64,000 nt of DNA. Origin: an uncultured SAR116 cluster alpha proteobacterium. Its GTDB lineage: Bacteria > Pseudomonadota > Alphaproteobacteria > Puniceispirillales > Marisalimonadaceae. Location of the stretch: contig CACBXG010000002.1 of the NCBI GenBank assembly GCA_902543145.1, positions 62,001 to 126,000 of the forward strand. The letters are read 5' to 3'. Below are positions 17,209 through 27,444 of this stretch, one piece after another. The stretch's first letter is position 1; the number at the start of each line of letters is the position of its first letter. The notes below the pieces were generated by a model. The model was not told the origin of the DNA and ran no database searches. It saw nothing but the letters and a program-made list of their open reading frames with translations. The position numbers and the translations under genes were made by a program.

Positions 17209-17658
17209 ATGAAATATAGAATTTCAACAATTGGTAAAATTAAAAGTAATGATGAAGATTTGATTACTAGAAAATATCTTAAAAGAATTAGAAATATTGA
17301 ATTAAAACAATATGAAATTAAAACAAAAATTAAAGAAAAACAATTAGACAAAGAAGCTGATAAGTTAATTAATTCAACACCTAAAAACGGTAAATTGATC
17401 TTACTTGATGAAGAAGGTGAGAATTTATCTAGTTCAGACCTAGCAAAATTAATATTAAATTGGAGCAATAATAATATAACAAGTGTGAATTTTGCGATTG
17501 GTGGTGCATTTGGAAATGGACTAAAAATAAAAAAAACAGCAGATAAAATTATTGCTTTTGGTAAGCTTACTTGGCCACATCAAATGGTTAAAATGATGAT
17601 TGCTGAACAGATATACAGAATAGAAACTATTATTCAAGGGCATCCTTACCATAAATAA
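17209..17658 (+). CDS. rlmH: 23S rRNA (pseudouridine1915-N3)-methyltransferase RlmH
   Basis: 149 residues, SPOUT-class methyltransferase. The knot region shows Leu-Leu-Asp-Glu-Glu-Gly-Glu-Asn-Leu-Ser-Ser, Phe-Ala-Ile-Gly-Gly-Ala-Phe-Gly and the C-terminal signature Leu-Thr-Trp-Pro-His-Gln-Met-Val-Lys-Met-Met-Ile-Ala-Glu-Gln-Ile-Tyr-Arg, ending in His-Pro-Tyr-His-Lys. It methylates pseudouridine 1915 of helix 69 on the assembled ribosome. It starts 1 nt after the rsfS stop. Confidence 0.96.
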   Translation: MKYRISTIGKIKSNDEDLITRKYLKRIRNIELKQYEIKTKIKEKQLDKEADKLINSTPKNGKLILLDEEGENLSSSDLAKLILNWSNNNITSVNFAIGGAFGNGLKIKKTADKIIAFGKLTWPHQMVKMMIAEQIYRIETIIQGHPYHK

Positions 17659-17681
17659 AATTTTCTTAATGGACTTAATTG

Positions 17682-19214
17682 ATGGAAAACAAACAAAAAA
17701 AACCAATAGTTTTATGTATTATGGATGGCTGGGGAATTAATGAAAATACAGCAAATAATGCTGTAGCATTAGCAAAAACTCCAAATGTAGATTTTTTAAC
17801 TAAAACATTTCCATATTCAACCCTAGATGCTTCTGGTCAAGATGTTGGGTTACCTATAGGTCAAGTAGGAAACTCTGAGGTTGGACATATGAACCTTGGT
17901 TCTGGAAGAGTGGTACTACAAACTCTACCAAAAATAAATAAAGCTTTTGAAAATAATGAAATAGAAAAAAATAACAATTTTCAAAATTTTATATCAGATC
18001 ATAATAAAAATAAGACTGTGCATCTGCTCGGTTTGTGCAGTGATGGTGGAGTGCATTCTCATTCAAGTCATATTATTGAAATGTCAAAACTTTTAAAAAA
18101 AAATAACTGTAAAACTTGGATACACATTTTTTCAGATGGGCGAGATTGTTCTCCAAAACAATTAGGCCAGGATATTAAAAAATTTGAAAAGTCCCTCCCA
18201 AAAAATGTAAAGATAGCCTCACTGGTAGGCAGATACTTCTCAATGGATAGAGATAATAGATGGGAGAGAATAAAAAAGGCTTTTGATCTTATTGTATGCG
18301 GAAAATATGATAGAAAATTTCCTAATATATTAGAAGGAATAGAAGAAGCTTATAAAAATAATGAAACTGACGAATTTATTTCACCAACTCTGATTGGAAA
18401 TTACAAAGGATTTAAAGATGGTGATAGCTTAATTATGATAAACTTTCGTGCAGACCGAGTTAGGGAGTTATTAACAGCAATACTAGATCCTACATTTAAC
18501 CAATTTAAAAAAGATTTTAATACACCAATTTTATCAAATAATCTTGGAATGACAGAATATTCAACAGAATTATCAAAATTTATTAATTCTATTTTTATGA
18601 AAGAAAATATTAAGGACACACTTGGAGAGGTCATATCAAAAGCTAATTTAAAACAATTAAGATTAGCTGAAACAGAAAAATACCCTCATGTTACTTTCTT
18701 TTTTAATGGAGGAGAGGAGACGGTTTACCCAGGTGAAACTAGGGTAATGATACCTTCACCAAAAATATCTACATATGATTTACAACCTGAAATGTCAGCA
18801 AAGAAAATTAAGACTAAATTAATATCCTCCATAAAAAATAAAACTTATGATCTAATTGTAATTAATTTTGCAAATCCTGATATGGTTGGACATACAGGTG
18901 ATTTAAAAGCAGCTATTAAAGCTGTGGAAACTGTTGATAAAGCAATTGGAAATATAAAAGATACAATAATTAAATATGATGGACACATGTTATTGACCGC
19001 AGACCATGGAAACTGTGAAGTTATGTTCGATGAAATAGCGAACTTACCACATACCTCACATACATGTAATAAAGTTCCTTTGATACTTATTTCTAAAGAT
19101 AATAATTATAAGTTAAGAGATGGAAGATTAGCAGATATTGCTCCAACAATTTTAGAACTCATTAATATCAAATCACCTGAAAAGATGAGTGGTAAATCAC
19201 TTTTAATAAAATAA
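17682..19214 (+). CDS. gpmI: 2,3-bisphosphoglycerate-independent phosphoglycerate mutase
   Basis: 510 residues from ATG 17682; a TTG directly before is disregarded. Metal and catalytic motifs are present: Met-Asp-Gly-Trp-Gly near the start, Gly-Asn-Ser-Glu-Val-Gly-His with the catalytic Ser, Ser-Asp-Gly-Gly-Val-His-Ser-His, Asp-Gly-Arg-Asp, Arg-Tyr-Phe-Ser-Met-Asp-Arg-Asp, Ala-Asn-Pro-Asp-Met-Val-Gly-His-Thr-Gly and Thr-Ala-Asp-His-Gly-Asn. It interconverts 3- and 2-phosphoglycerate with two Mn ions. It closes the run of tightly packed genes from obgE; 88 nt separate it from ctpA. Confidence 0.97.
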   Translation: MENKQKKPIVLCIMDGWGINENTANNAVALAKTPNVDFLTKTFPYSTLDASGQDVGLPIGQVGNSEVGHMNLGSGRVVLQTLPKINKAFENNEIEKNNNFQNFISDHNKNKTVHLLGLCSDGGVHSHSSHIIEMSKLLKKNNCKTWIHIFSDGRDCSPKQLGQDIKKFEKSLPKNVKIASLVGRYFSMDRDNRWERIKKAFDLIVCGKYDRKFPNILEGIEEAYKNNETDEFISPTLIGNYKGFKDGDSLIMINFRADRVRELLTAILDPTFNQFKKDFNTPILSNNLGMTEYSTELSKFINSIFMKENIKDTLGEVISKANLKQLRLAETEKYPHVTFFFNGGEETVYPGETRVMIPSPKISTYDLQPEMSAKKIKTKLISSIKNKTYDLIVINFANPDMVGHTGDLKAAIKAVETVDKAIGNIKDTIIKYDGHMLLTADHGNCEVMFDEIANLPHTSHTCNKVPLILISKDNNYKLRDGRLADIAPTILELINIKSPEKMSGKSLLIK

Positions 19215-19302
19215 AGTAATAATTGGATTTTTCTGTATTTATTGTACTAAATATATTCTATATTAATACAATATGTTTTAACTTGGATTAAGGCCTGATC
19301 AA

Positions 19303-20661
19303 ATGATTAAAAAAATTTCTATTTATAAGATAAATGTTTTTTTGGCATTTTTTTTGGTTTTAAATATATGTTTTATTCAACAAAATCTTGCTAAAGCCGA
19401 TAATCGTCAAGAAACCTATAAACAGCTAAATCTTTTTGGTGATGTATTTCAAAGAGTACAAGAACAATACGTAGAAGAAGTAACTGACAAGAAACTTATA
19501 GAATCTGCAATTTCAGGTATGCTTCAATCTCTTGATCCACACTCCTCTTATTTAAGTGCAGAATCATATAAAGATATGCAGGTAAAAACCAAAGGAAAAT
19601 TTGGTGGCTTAGGTATTGAAATAACCATGGAAGATGGTGTGGTAAAAGTTGTCTCACCGATAGATGACACTCCCGCTGCTAACGCAGGTATGAAGTCAGG
19701 TGATTTAATTATTGGCATAAATGGAGAGTCAATTAGAGGGCTTTCAATAAATGACGCTGTATCTCAACTTCGAGGGCCAGTTGGTAGTAAGGTTGTTATA
19801 ACTGTTGTACGTGATAAAAAAGATCCTTTTGAAATTGAAATAATTAGAGACGTTATAAAAATAAGATCTGTTAGACACAACATAATTAAAAATATAGGTT
19901 ATGTACGTTTGACGACCTTTTCGGATACTACGACTTCTGGTCTAGAAAAATCCGTAGATGAAATTAAAAAAGAACTTGGAAAAAAATTTCAAGGACTAAT
20001 ATTAGATTTAAGGAATAATCCAGGAGGTCTCTTAAACCAATCAATTTCAGTTACTGACTCTTTCTTAAACCAAGGAGAAATAGTATCAACCCAAGGAAGA
20101 AAGGATGATGATACTTCAAGAATTTTTGCAAAAAAAGGTGATATAATTGAAGGCAAACCTATGATAGTTCTTATAAATAGTGGGTCAGCATCTGCTAGCG
20201 AAATTGTAGCAGGAGCACTTAAAGATCATTCAAGAGCAATAATAGTTGGTACTCGTAGTTTCGGTAAAGGATCAGTTCAATCTATAATTCCTTTAGCAGG
20301 TAATGGTGCAATGAGACTTACAACTGCAAGATATTACACACCAAGTGGTATATCAATACAAGCCAAAGGTATTGAACCAGATATTATTGTAGAAGCTGGT
20401 ATAACTGAATTTACTAAAGAAACACCAGAAAACAGAAGAGAAGAAAATTTAAGAGGAGCCTTGGACAAAAAAGAAAAAGACAAAAAAAATAGTGCTAATA
20501 AGCCAGAATTAACTCCAGTTGAAAAACTTTTACAAGATGATCAAATATCTAGAGCAGTTGACCTTATAAGAGGGATTAATTTATTTGGTAATAAAAAGAA
20601 AACAACTTCTGCTGCTAAAATTTTAAAAAAACCTTTAAATAATAAAATTAGTAGTTTTTAG
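19303..20661 (+). CDS. ctpA: C-terminal processing peptidase CtpA (S41)
   Basis: 452 residues: signal peptide (about 1-30, ending Ala-Lys-Ala), a helical region with Leu-Asp-Pro-His-Ser-Ser-Tyr-Leu, a PDZ domain (about 100-185, Gly-Gly-Leu-Gly-Ile-Glu), and the S41 core. Catalytic Ser lies in Gly-Ser-Ala-Ser-Ala-Ser-Glu-Ile and the Lys in Ser-Phe-Gly-Lys-Gly-Ser-Val-Gln. It trims periplasmic or envelope proteins from their C-termini. The last 80 residues are charged and low in complexity. It is followed directly by rppH, a common alphaproteobacterial pairing. Confidence 0.95.
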   Translation: MIKKISIYKINVFLAFFLVLNICFIQQNLAKADNRQETYKQLNLFGDVFQRVQEQYVEEVTDKKLIESAISGMLQSLDPHSSYLSAESYKDMQVKTKGKFGGLGIEITMEDGVVKVVSPIDDTPAANAGMKSGDLIIGINGESIRGLSINDAVSQLRGPVGSKVVITVVRDKKDPFEIEIIRDVIKIRSVRHNIIKNIGYVRLTTFSDTTTSGLEKSVDEIKKELGKKFQGLILDLRNNPGGLLNQSISVTDSFLNQGEIVSTQGRKDDDTSRIFAKKGDIIEGKPMIVLINSGSASASEIVAGALKDHSRAIIVGTRSFGKGSVQSIIPLAGNGAMRLTTARYYTPSGISIQAKGIEPDIIVEAGITEFTKETPENRREENLRGALDKKEKDKKNSANKPELTPVEKLLQDDQISRAVDLIRGINLFGNKKKTTSAAKILKKPLNNKISSF

Positions 20662-20664
20662 CAA

Positions 20665-21180
20665 TTGAGTATAATTAAGAACAATATTCCTCTTTTAGAA
20701 AGACCATATCGTTCTTGTGTCGGGTTAATGGTTTTTAATAAAGACGGAAACGTATTTTGTGGACAAAGACTTGATAACAAAGCTGAAGCATGGCAATTAC
20801 CCCAAGGAGGTATTGACAAAGGAGAACTGCCTATAGAGGCTGGATATAGAGAATTAAAAGAAGAGACCAGTATAACTAATATTGAGTTTATAAGTGAATA
20901 TCCAGATTGGTTGAATTATGATATTCCTTTGCCATTAGCAGATAATCTTTGGGAAGGACAGTATAGAGGACAAACTCAAAGGTGGCTCTTATTCCATTTT
21001 ATGGGCAAGGATAAAGAGATAGATATTAATACTAACCATCCTGAATTTAAAAACTGGATTTGGCTTGACCCAGAATTATTACCTAAAAAAGCAATTTCAT
21101 TTAAAAAAGATGTTTACAGAAAAATTAATGAAATATTCATCCCAATGATCAAAAACTTTAATGCTTCAAACTTTAATTAA
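20665..21180 (+). CDS. rppH: RNA pyrophosphohydrolase RppH (Nudix)
   Basis: 171 residues. The full Nudix box is visible: Gly-Gly-Ile-Asp-Lys-Gly-Glu, then Arg-Glu-Leu-Lys-Glu-Glu-Thr, with Tyr-Arg-Ser-Cys-Val-Gly before it and Trp-Gln-Leu-Pro-Gln-Gly-Gly leading in, as in RppH/NudH. It removes pyrophosphate from 5' triphosphate RNA ends and so starts mRNA decay. The start is taken as TTG at 20665, 3 nt after the ctpA stop; no ATG or GTG lies before the conserved core. The missing ribosome site suggests coupling to ctpA. Confidence 0.93.
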   Translation: MSIIKNNIPLLERPYRSCVGLMVFNKDGNVFCGQRLDNKAEAWQLPQGGIDKGELPIEAGYRELKEETSITNIEFISEYPDWLNYDIPLPLADNLWEGQYRGQTQRWLLFHFMGKDKEIDINTNHPEFKNWIWLDPELLPKKAISFKKDVYRKINEIFIPMIKNFNASNFN

Positions 21181-21185
21181 TTATT

Positions 21186-22475
21186 ATGAAAAAAGAGATC
21201 AACTCAAATAACGAAAAGCTTGTTAATAAAGTTTTTGAAATACTAACAAAATTTAGAGACGACCCTAAAAAATTTGAGAATATATTTACTGAGCTTTTTG
21301 AAAAAGATTTTGAAGTCCAGCTGAATAAAATAAGTAAACTTAAAAGTGGATTATTGAAAGGTTTAATAATATCTGTAAAAGCTTTATTTGATGTTAAGGG
21401 ATATCATACAAGAGGAGGAACTAAGTTTCTAGAAACCAATATTTCTTTAAACGATGCTAAATGTATCTCTAATATTAGAAAAGCTGGTGGTTTACTTCTT
21501 GGACATACAAATATGACTGAACTTGCCTACTCAGGTTTAGGAATAAATCCTCATTATGGAACTCCAGATAACCCCTTTTATCCTGGTTCTGTTCCAGGTG
21601 GATCGACATCTGGTGGAGCTGTGTCTGTTGCTTTAAATTTGTCTGACATTGCTGTAGGAACTGATACTGGAGGTTCAACAAGGATACCAGCTGCTTTCAC
21701 AGGAATTACAGGCTTCAAACCTACACAAGATAGTATTTCAAGAGATGGTGTCCTTACCCTCTCCAGTAGCCTAGATAGTGTTGGATTAATGGCAAGAAAC
21801 GTTGAACTTTGCAAACTTGGCTACCATGCTATGAAAAAAAAAATATATGCTAAACAGGAAAAATTACAAAATAAAAATCCAAAATTAATAATTCCTTCTA
21901 ACTTTGGATTTGAAGATATAGACAATGAAATTAAAATTGCTTTTGACTTAGCTAAGAAAAAAATTACTAAAAGTGGATACGAAGTCATTGAAATGAATGT
22001 GCCAGTTTTAGAATTATACAAAAAGGTGCCAATATGGCAATTCGCATCAGTAGAGTGTGCAACAGAATATTTTTATTTATATGATCAAAAAAAACATTTA
22101 ATTGATCCAAACGTATTAAGGAGAATAGAACGAGCAAATGAAGTTATGGCTGTTGAATATAATTTATTACAAAAAATTAGAGCAGATTTAATAGAGGAGT
22201 TTAACAAATTTTTAAAAAATAATTTTTTAATTATGCCAACTGTGACAATAAAACCACCTTTATTAGAAAAATGTAAAGATAGTGAATTCTATGATAAAGC
22301 AAATTTAATATCTTTAAGAAACACAACTTTGGCTAATTATATGAATGGTTGTAGTATTTCTATACCTTATTTTAAAAACAAAGAGCCTATTGGGATTATG
22401 TTAAACGCAGCTACAAATGAAGATGATTATCTTTTGAGAATAAGCTCTGAAATAGAAAAAGTGTTGCAGGAATAA
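21186..22475 (+). CDS. Amidase-signature family hydrolase
   Basis: 429 residues with the Ser-Ser-Lys triad of the amidase signature family: Lys in Ile-Ser-Val-Lys-Ala-Leu-Phe-Asp, cis-Ser in Gly-Gly-Ser-Thr-Ser-Gly-Gly-Ala, and the nucleophile in Asp-Thr-Gly-Gly-Ser-Thr-Arg. GatA has the same fold, but no gatB or gatC is near and the rest of the sequence is not GatA-like, so I call a general amidase of unknown amide substrate. It sits 5 nt after rppH and converges on atpC with a 1-nt gap. Confidence 0.87.
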   Translation: MKKEINSNNEKLVNKVFEILTKFRDDPKKFENIFTELFEKDFEVQLNKISKLKSGLLKGLIISVKALFDVKGYHTRGGTKFLETNISLNDAKCISNIRKAGGLLLGHTNMTELAYSGLGINPHYGTPDNPFYPGSVPGGSTSGGAVSVALNLSDIAVGTDTGGSTRIPAAFTGITGFKPTQDSISRDGVLTLSSSLDSVGLMARNVELCKLGYHAMKKKIYAKQEKLQNKNPKLIIPSNFGFEDIDNEIKIAFDLAKKKITKSGYEVIEMNVPVLELYKKVPIWQFASVECATEYFYLYDQKKHLIDPNVLRRIERANEVMAVEYNLLQKIRADLIEEFNKFLKNNFLIMPTVTIKPPLLEKCKDSEFYDKANLISLRNTTLANYMNGCSISIPYFKNKEPIGIMLNAATNEDDYLLRISSEIEKVLQE

Positions 22476-22476
22476 A

Positions 22477-22875
22477 TTAACCTATTTTATCTAAAACAGC
22501 CTTTATAAAAGACAAATTTTTTTTTGCAAGATCTGCTATATTTTGATCGTCATGATTTTCTTGAGACTGATAAGCTATAAGTTTTTCTTCTAGAACTTGT
22601 TTATTAGCTTTATCAATCTTTTCCGCTCTTTCTGCTAATATTGTAACTGAAGTTTCATTTATTTCAGCTATTCCACCATCAATCATTATTTGCGATGAAA
22701 CTTTATTATCATTAAAAATATCTACCAATCCTCTATCCAGAGTAGAAATAACTTTAGAATGTCTTGGAAGGGCACCAATTTGACCGTCTGAACCTGGAAC
22801 AACAACCATTTCCACAGGTTCAGATAAAATTATAGATGCAGGTGTTACTACCTCTAAATTAGTTGTGTCTGCCAT
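22477..22875 (-). CDS. atpC: ATP synthase F1 epsilon subunit
   Basis: 132 residues. The N-terminal beta-barrel shows Leu-Glu-Val-Val-Thr-Pro and Val-Val-Val-Pro-Gly-Ser-Asp-Gly-Gln-Ile-Gly-Ala-Leu-Pro-Arg-His, the epsilon signature; a helical C-terminus follows. It couples gamma rotation to the c-ring and limits ATP hydrolysis. It is the last gene of the minus-strand atpHAGDC operon. Confidence 0.95.
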   Translation of the reverse strand: MADTTNLEVVTPASIILSEPVEMVVVPGSDGQIGALPRHSKVISTLDRGLVDIFNDNKVSSQIMIDGGIAEINETSVTILAERAEKIDKANKQVLEEKLIAYQSQENHDDQNIADLAKKNLSFIKAVLDKIG

Positions 22876-22904
22876 TCATACCTCGTTTCAAAACGTTTAA
22901 AAAT

Positions 22905-24356
<1,452 letters not shown>

Positions 24357-24361
24357 TTATA

Positions 24362-25234
24362 TTATAAGGCTTCTGCACCTGATATAATTTCAATTAATTC
24401 TTTTGTAATAACAGCTTGTCTTGTTCTATTATATTGTAGGGTTAAATTATCTATCATCTCGCCAGCATTCCTAGTAGCATTATCCATAGCAGTCATTCTA
24501 GCAGCTAGCTCACTTGCCGTACTTTCGATTTGAGAACTATATAGCTGTGTTGCTAAATTACGAGGTAGTAGATCATTCAATATTTCTTCTTCGCTAGGTT
24601 CGAATTCATATATTGAACTAGAGTCATTTTCATCAATCACATCAATTTTAAGTTCTACGGGTATAAGAGATTTGAAAGTAACTTCTTGAGTAATTGCAGA
24701 AACAAATTTATTAAATATTACTCTGCATACACCAAATTCATTATTTTCAAACAAATCAATTATTTTTTTTGCTAAAACTTCAGCATCTGTGTAATTAGGT
24801 TTTGCTGAATTTCCATCTATTTTTTCAATAAATAAGTCACCAAATTCTCTATTTAATGCATCAGCAGATTTTTTTCCTACCATAAGTAATTTAACATTTA
24901 TACCATCGTCTTTTAGTTTTTTAATTTCAGATCTAACTGTTCTTGTAATTGATCCATTAAAACCACCGCATAATCCTCTATCTGCAGAAAAAACAACTAA
25001 TAACTGAGTTTTAATTTCTTCTTTACCACTTAGTAAATCTATAGAGCTTGCAATTGCTTTAGAAGAAATTTTAGATACAACATTGTCCATAAGAGAAGTG
25101 TATGGTCTTGAGGCTAATGCTTGCTCTTGAGCTTTACGTAGTTTAGCAGCAGCAACCATCTTCATTGCTGATGTGATTTTTTGTGTAGACTTTACTGAAC
25201 CAATTCTATTTTTAAGGTCTTTTAAAGAAGGCAT
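24362..25234 (-). CDS. atpG: ATP synthase F1 gamma subunit
   Basis: 290 residues. The N-terminal coiled coil begins Leu-Lys-Asn-Arg-Ile-Gly-Ser-Val-Lys-Ser-Thr-Gln-Lys-Ile-Thr-Ser-Ala-Met-Lys-Met and the C-terminal helix has Met-Thr-Ala-Met-Asp-Asn-Ala-Thr-Arg-Asn-Ala; both pair to form the rotor shaft. The Ser-Asp-Arg-Gly-Leu-Cys-Gly-Gly-Phe-Asn segment of the Rossmann-like domain is intact. It sits between atpA and atpD with short gaps. Confidence 0.97.
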   Translation of the reverse strand: MPSLKDLKNRIGSVKSTQKITSAMKMVAAAKLRKAQEQALASRPYTSLMDNVVSKISSKAIASSIDLLSGKEEIKTQLLVVFSADRGLCGGFNGSITRTVRSEIKKLKDDGINVKLLMVGKKSADALNREFGDLFIEKIDGNSAKPNYTDAEVLAKKIIDLFENNEFGVCRVIFNKFVSAITQEVTFKSLIPVELKIDVIDENDSSSIYEFEPSEEEILNDLLPRNLATQLYSSQIESTASELAARMTAMDNATRNAGEMIDNLTLQYNRTRQAVITKELIEIISGAEAL

Positions 25235-25262
25235 TAACCTAATCCTTACTTATTCAAATTAT

Positions 25263-26798
25263 CTAAACAAAATTCTTTATTAATTCGTCTAGTGTGTCTT
25301 TAAGAGCTTTTTCAGTATCATCTGAAATAGACTTATCTTTTCTTATGGATTCTAAAATATTAGAGCCCTTAGCATTTAATTTTTGGATAAGTGACTGTTC
25401 AAACTCACCAATTTTTTGTGTTGGGATTTGATCTAAATATCCTTTCACTCCAGCAAAAATAACGGCTACCTGCTCTTCAACATCCATTGGAGAATATTGA
25501 GATTGTTTAAGTAATTCAGTTAACCTTTCACCTCTTGATAAAAGTTGCCTTGTTGAAGCATCCATATCAGAAGCAAATTGTGCAAAAGCAGCCATTTCTC
25601 GATATTGTGCTAAATCTAGCTTAATTGTACCAGCTACTTGTTTCATAGCTTTAATTTGAGCAGCTGATCCAACCCTTGAAACAGATAAACCGACGTTAAC
25701 AGCTGGCCTAATACCTTTATAAAAGAGTTCTGTTTCTAAAAAAATTTGACCATCTGTAATTGAAATAACATTAGTTGGAATAAATGCGGAAACGTCACCA
25801 CCTTGTGTTTCAATTATTGGAAGGGCTGTTAGAGAACCAGATCCATTTTCTCCATTTAATTTTGCGGCTCTTTCGAGCAAACGAGAATGTAAATAAAACA
25901 CATCACCAGGATAAGCTTCTCTTCCTGGAGGTCTCCTTAAAAGCAGGGACATTTGTCTGTAGGCAACTGCTTGTTTAGATAAATCGTCATAAACAACAAC
26001 TGCATGCATTCCATTATCTCTGAAAAATTCTCCCATAGCGGCAGCAGAATAAGGTGCAAGAAATTGCATAGGAGCTGGATCAGATGCTGTAGCAGCAACA
26101 ACAATCGAATATTCCAACGCCCCTCTTTCTTCCAAAGTTTTAACAATTTGCGCTACTGTAGATCTTTTTTGTCCAACCGCTACATAAATACAAAACAGTT
26201 TTTTAGTATCGTCTTTACCAGCTTTATCATTAGTACTCTTTTGATTTAAAAAGGTATCTATAGCAATGGCTGTTTTACCAGTCTGCCTGTCTCCAATAAT
26301 AAGCTCTCTCTGCCCTCTTCCAACAGGAATAAGTGAATCGATTGCCTTTAATCCAGTTTGCATAGGTTCGCTAACTGATTCTCTTGGCATAATACCTGGA
26401 GCTTTAGTCTCAACTCTTGATCTTTTAACGTTTTTAAGAGCACCCTTTCCATCTATAGGATTACCAAGTGCATCAACAACTCTTCCTAAGAGACCTTTTC
26501 CTATAGGAACATCAACAATAGAACCTGTTCTTTTTACAACATCTCCCTCTCTAATTGTTTTATCGCTTCCAAATATAACCACACCGACATTATCTCTTTC
26601 TAAGTTCAAGGCCATACCAGCAATACCGCCAGGAAATTCTACCATTTCTCCCGCTTGGATCTGATCGAGACCGTAAACACGCGCAATTCCATCACCTACT
26701 GATAAAACTTTACCAACTTCTATAACCTCAGCATCTGCGCCAAAATTTTCAATCTGATCTTTTAATATTGTTGATATTTCTGCTGCACGAATATCCAT
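25263..26798 (-). CDS. atpA: ATP synthase F1 alpha subunit
   Basis: 511 residues, full length. Walker A-type Gly-Asp-Arg-Gln-Thr-Gly-Lys-Thr, [10 protein letters not shown], and the arginine-finger segment [10 protein letters not shown] are all present. It binds ADP/ATP non-catalytically and forms the hexamer with beta. Its ATG overlaps the last base of the atpH stop, so the two are translationally coupled. Confidence 0.98.
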   Translation of the reverse strand: MDIRAAEISTILKDQIENFGADAEVIEVGKVLSVGDGIARVYGLDQIQAGEMVEFPGGIAGMALNLERDNVGVVIFGSDKTIREGDVVKRTGSIVDVPIGKGLLGRVVDALGNPIDGKGALKNVKRSRVETKAPGIMPRESVSEPMQTGLKAIDSLIPVGRGQRELIIGDRQTGKTAIAIDTFLNQKSTNDKAGKDDTKKLFCIYVAVGQKRSTVAQIVKTLEERGALEYSIVVAATASDPAPMQFLAPYSAAAMGEFFRDNGMHAVVVYDDLSKQAVAYRQMSLLLRRPPGREAYPGDVFYLHSRLLERAAKLNGENGSGSLTALPIIETQGGDVSAFIPTNVISITDGQIFLETELFYKGIRPAVNVGLSVSRVGSAAQIKAMKQVAGTIKLDLAQYREMAAFAQFASDMDASTRQLLSRGERLTELLKQSQYSPMDVEEQVAVIFAGVKGYLDQIPTQKIGEFEQSLIQKLNAKGSNILESIRKDKSISDDTEKALKDTLDELIKNFV

Positions 26799-27349
26799 TA
26801 GTTTGTACCTCTCATAGCTATTTCAAGTCTATTCAATTTAGTTTTTATTGAGTTATCAATCATTTTGGAACCTATTTTAACAATTAGGCCTCCAATCAAA
26901 CTTTCATCAAGGCTTGTTGATAATATTATTTTTTTAATACCTGTTGCTTCAGATATTGCTACTACAACTTTTTTTTGTTGATCCTGATCAAGTGTAAAAG
27001 ATGATGTGACTTCAGCTTTAACTTCACCATTAACTCTAGATACTTCTGATAAAAAGTCATCTATTACTTCGTTGATTAATATTAATCTTCCATTACTTGC
27101 CAAAGTTCCGAAAAATTTGGTGGTTAATTTTTGAACTTTAGCTTTATTTAAAATTTTAAGTATTGAATTTTGTTTATCAGATTTACATATAGCTGGTGAC
27201 TTGATTAATTTAGACAAAGAATCACTTTCTTCAAGTAACTTTTTGAGGCTTATAAAGTCATCAACTATTTTTGTTAAAATTTTTTTTTCTTCGGCTAATT
27301 CATATATAGCTTTAGCATATCTACCTGACAAACCAGATGAAACGCTCAT
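26798..27349 (-). CDS. atpH: ATP synthase F1 delta subunit
   Basis: 183 residues. OSCP/delta fold: [11 protein letters not shown] near the start and [13 protein letters not shown] near the end. It forms the stator connection of F1 to the b subunits. It is the first gene of the F1-only operon; F0 genes (atpIBEF) are not in the window, the usual split in alphaproteobacteria. priA lies 95 nt upstream on the same strand. Confidence 0.95.
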   Translation of the reverse strand: MSVSSGLSGRYAKAIYELAEEKKILTKIVDDFISLKKLLEESDSLSKLIKSPAICKSDKQNSILKILNKAKVQKLTTKFFGTLASNGRLILINEVIDDFLSEVSRVNGEVKAEVTSSFTLDQDQQKKVVVAISEATGIKKIILSTSLDESLIGGLIVKIGSKMIDNSIKTKLNRLEIAMRGTN

Positions 27350-27444
27350 CTTAATACTTCCCTTTTAAGTAAATAAAATAATATGGATTGCTACCACAGC
27401 ATTCATATCATTGCAAGTAACAAGGGCATCAAATTGAATTAATT

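Noticed and set aside
19215-19302. Near-palindrome TTGTA...TACAA in the ctpA upstream region
   Set aside because: Imperfect and AT-only, expected by chance in this composition; no T-tract and no neighbour regulator.
21186-22475. Calling the amidase GatA
   Set aside because: No gatB or gatC nearby and regions outside the amidase signature do not resemble GatA.
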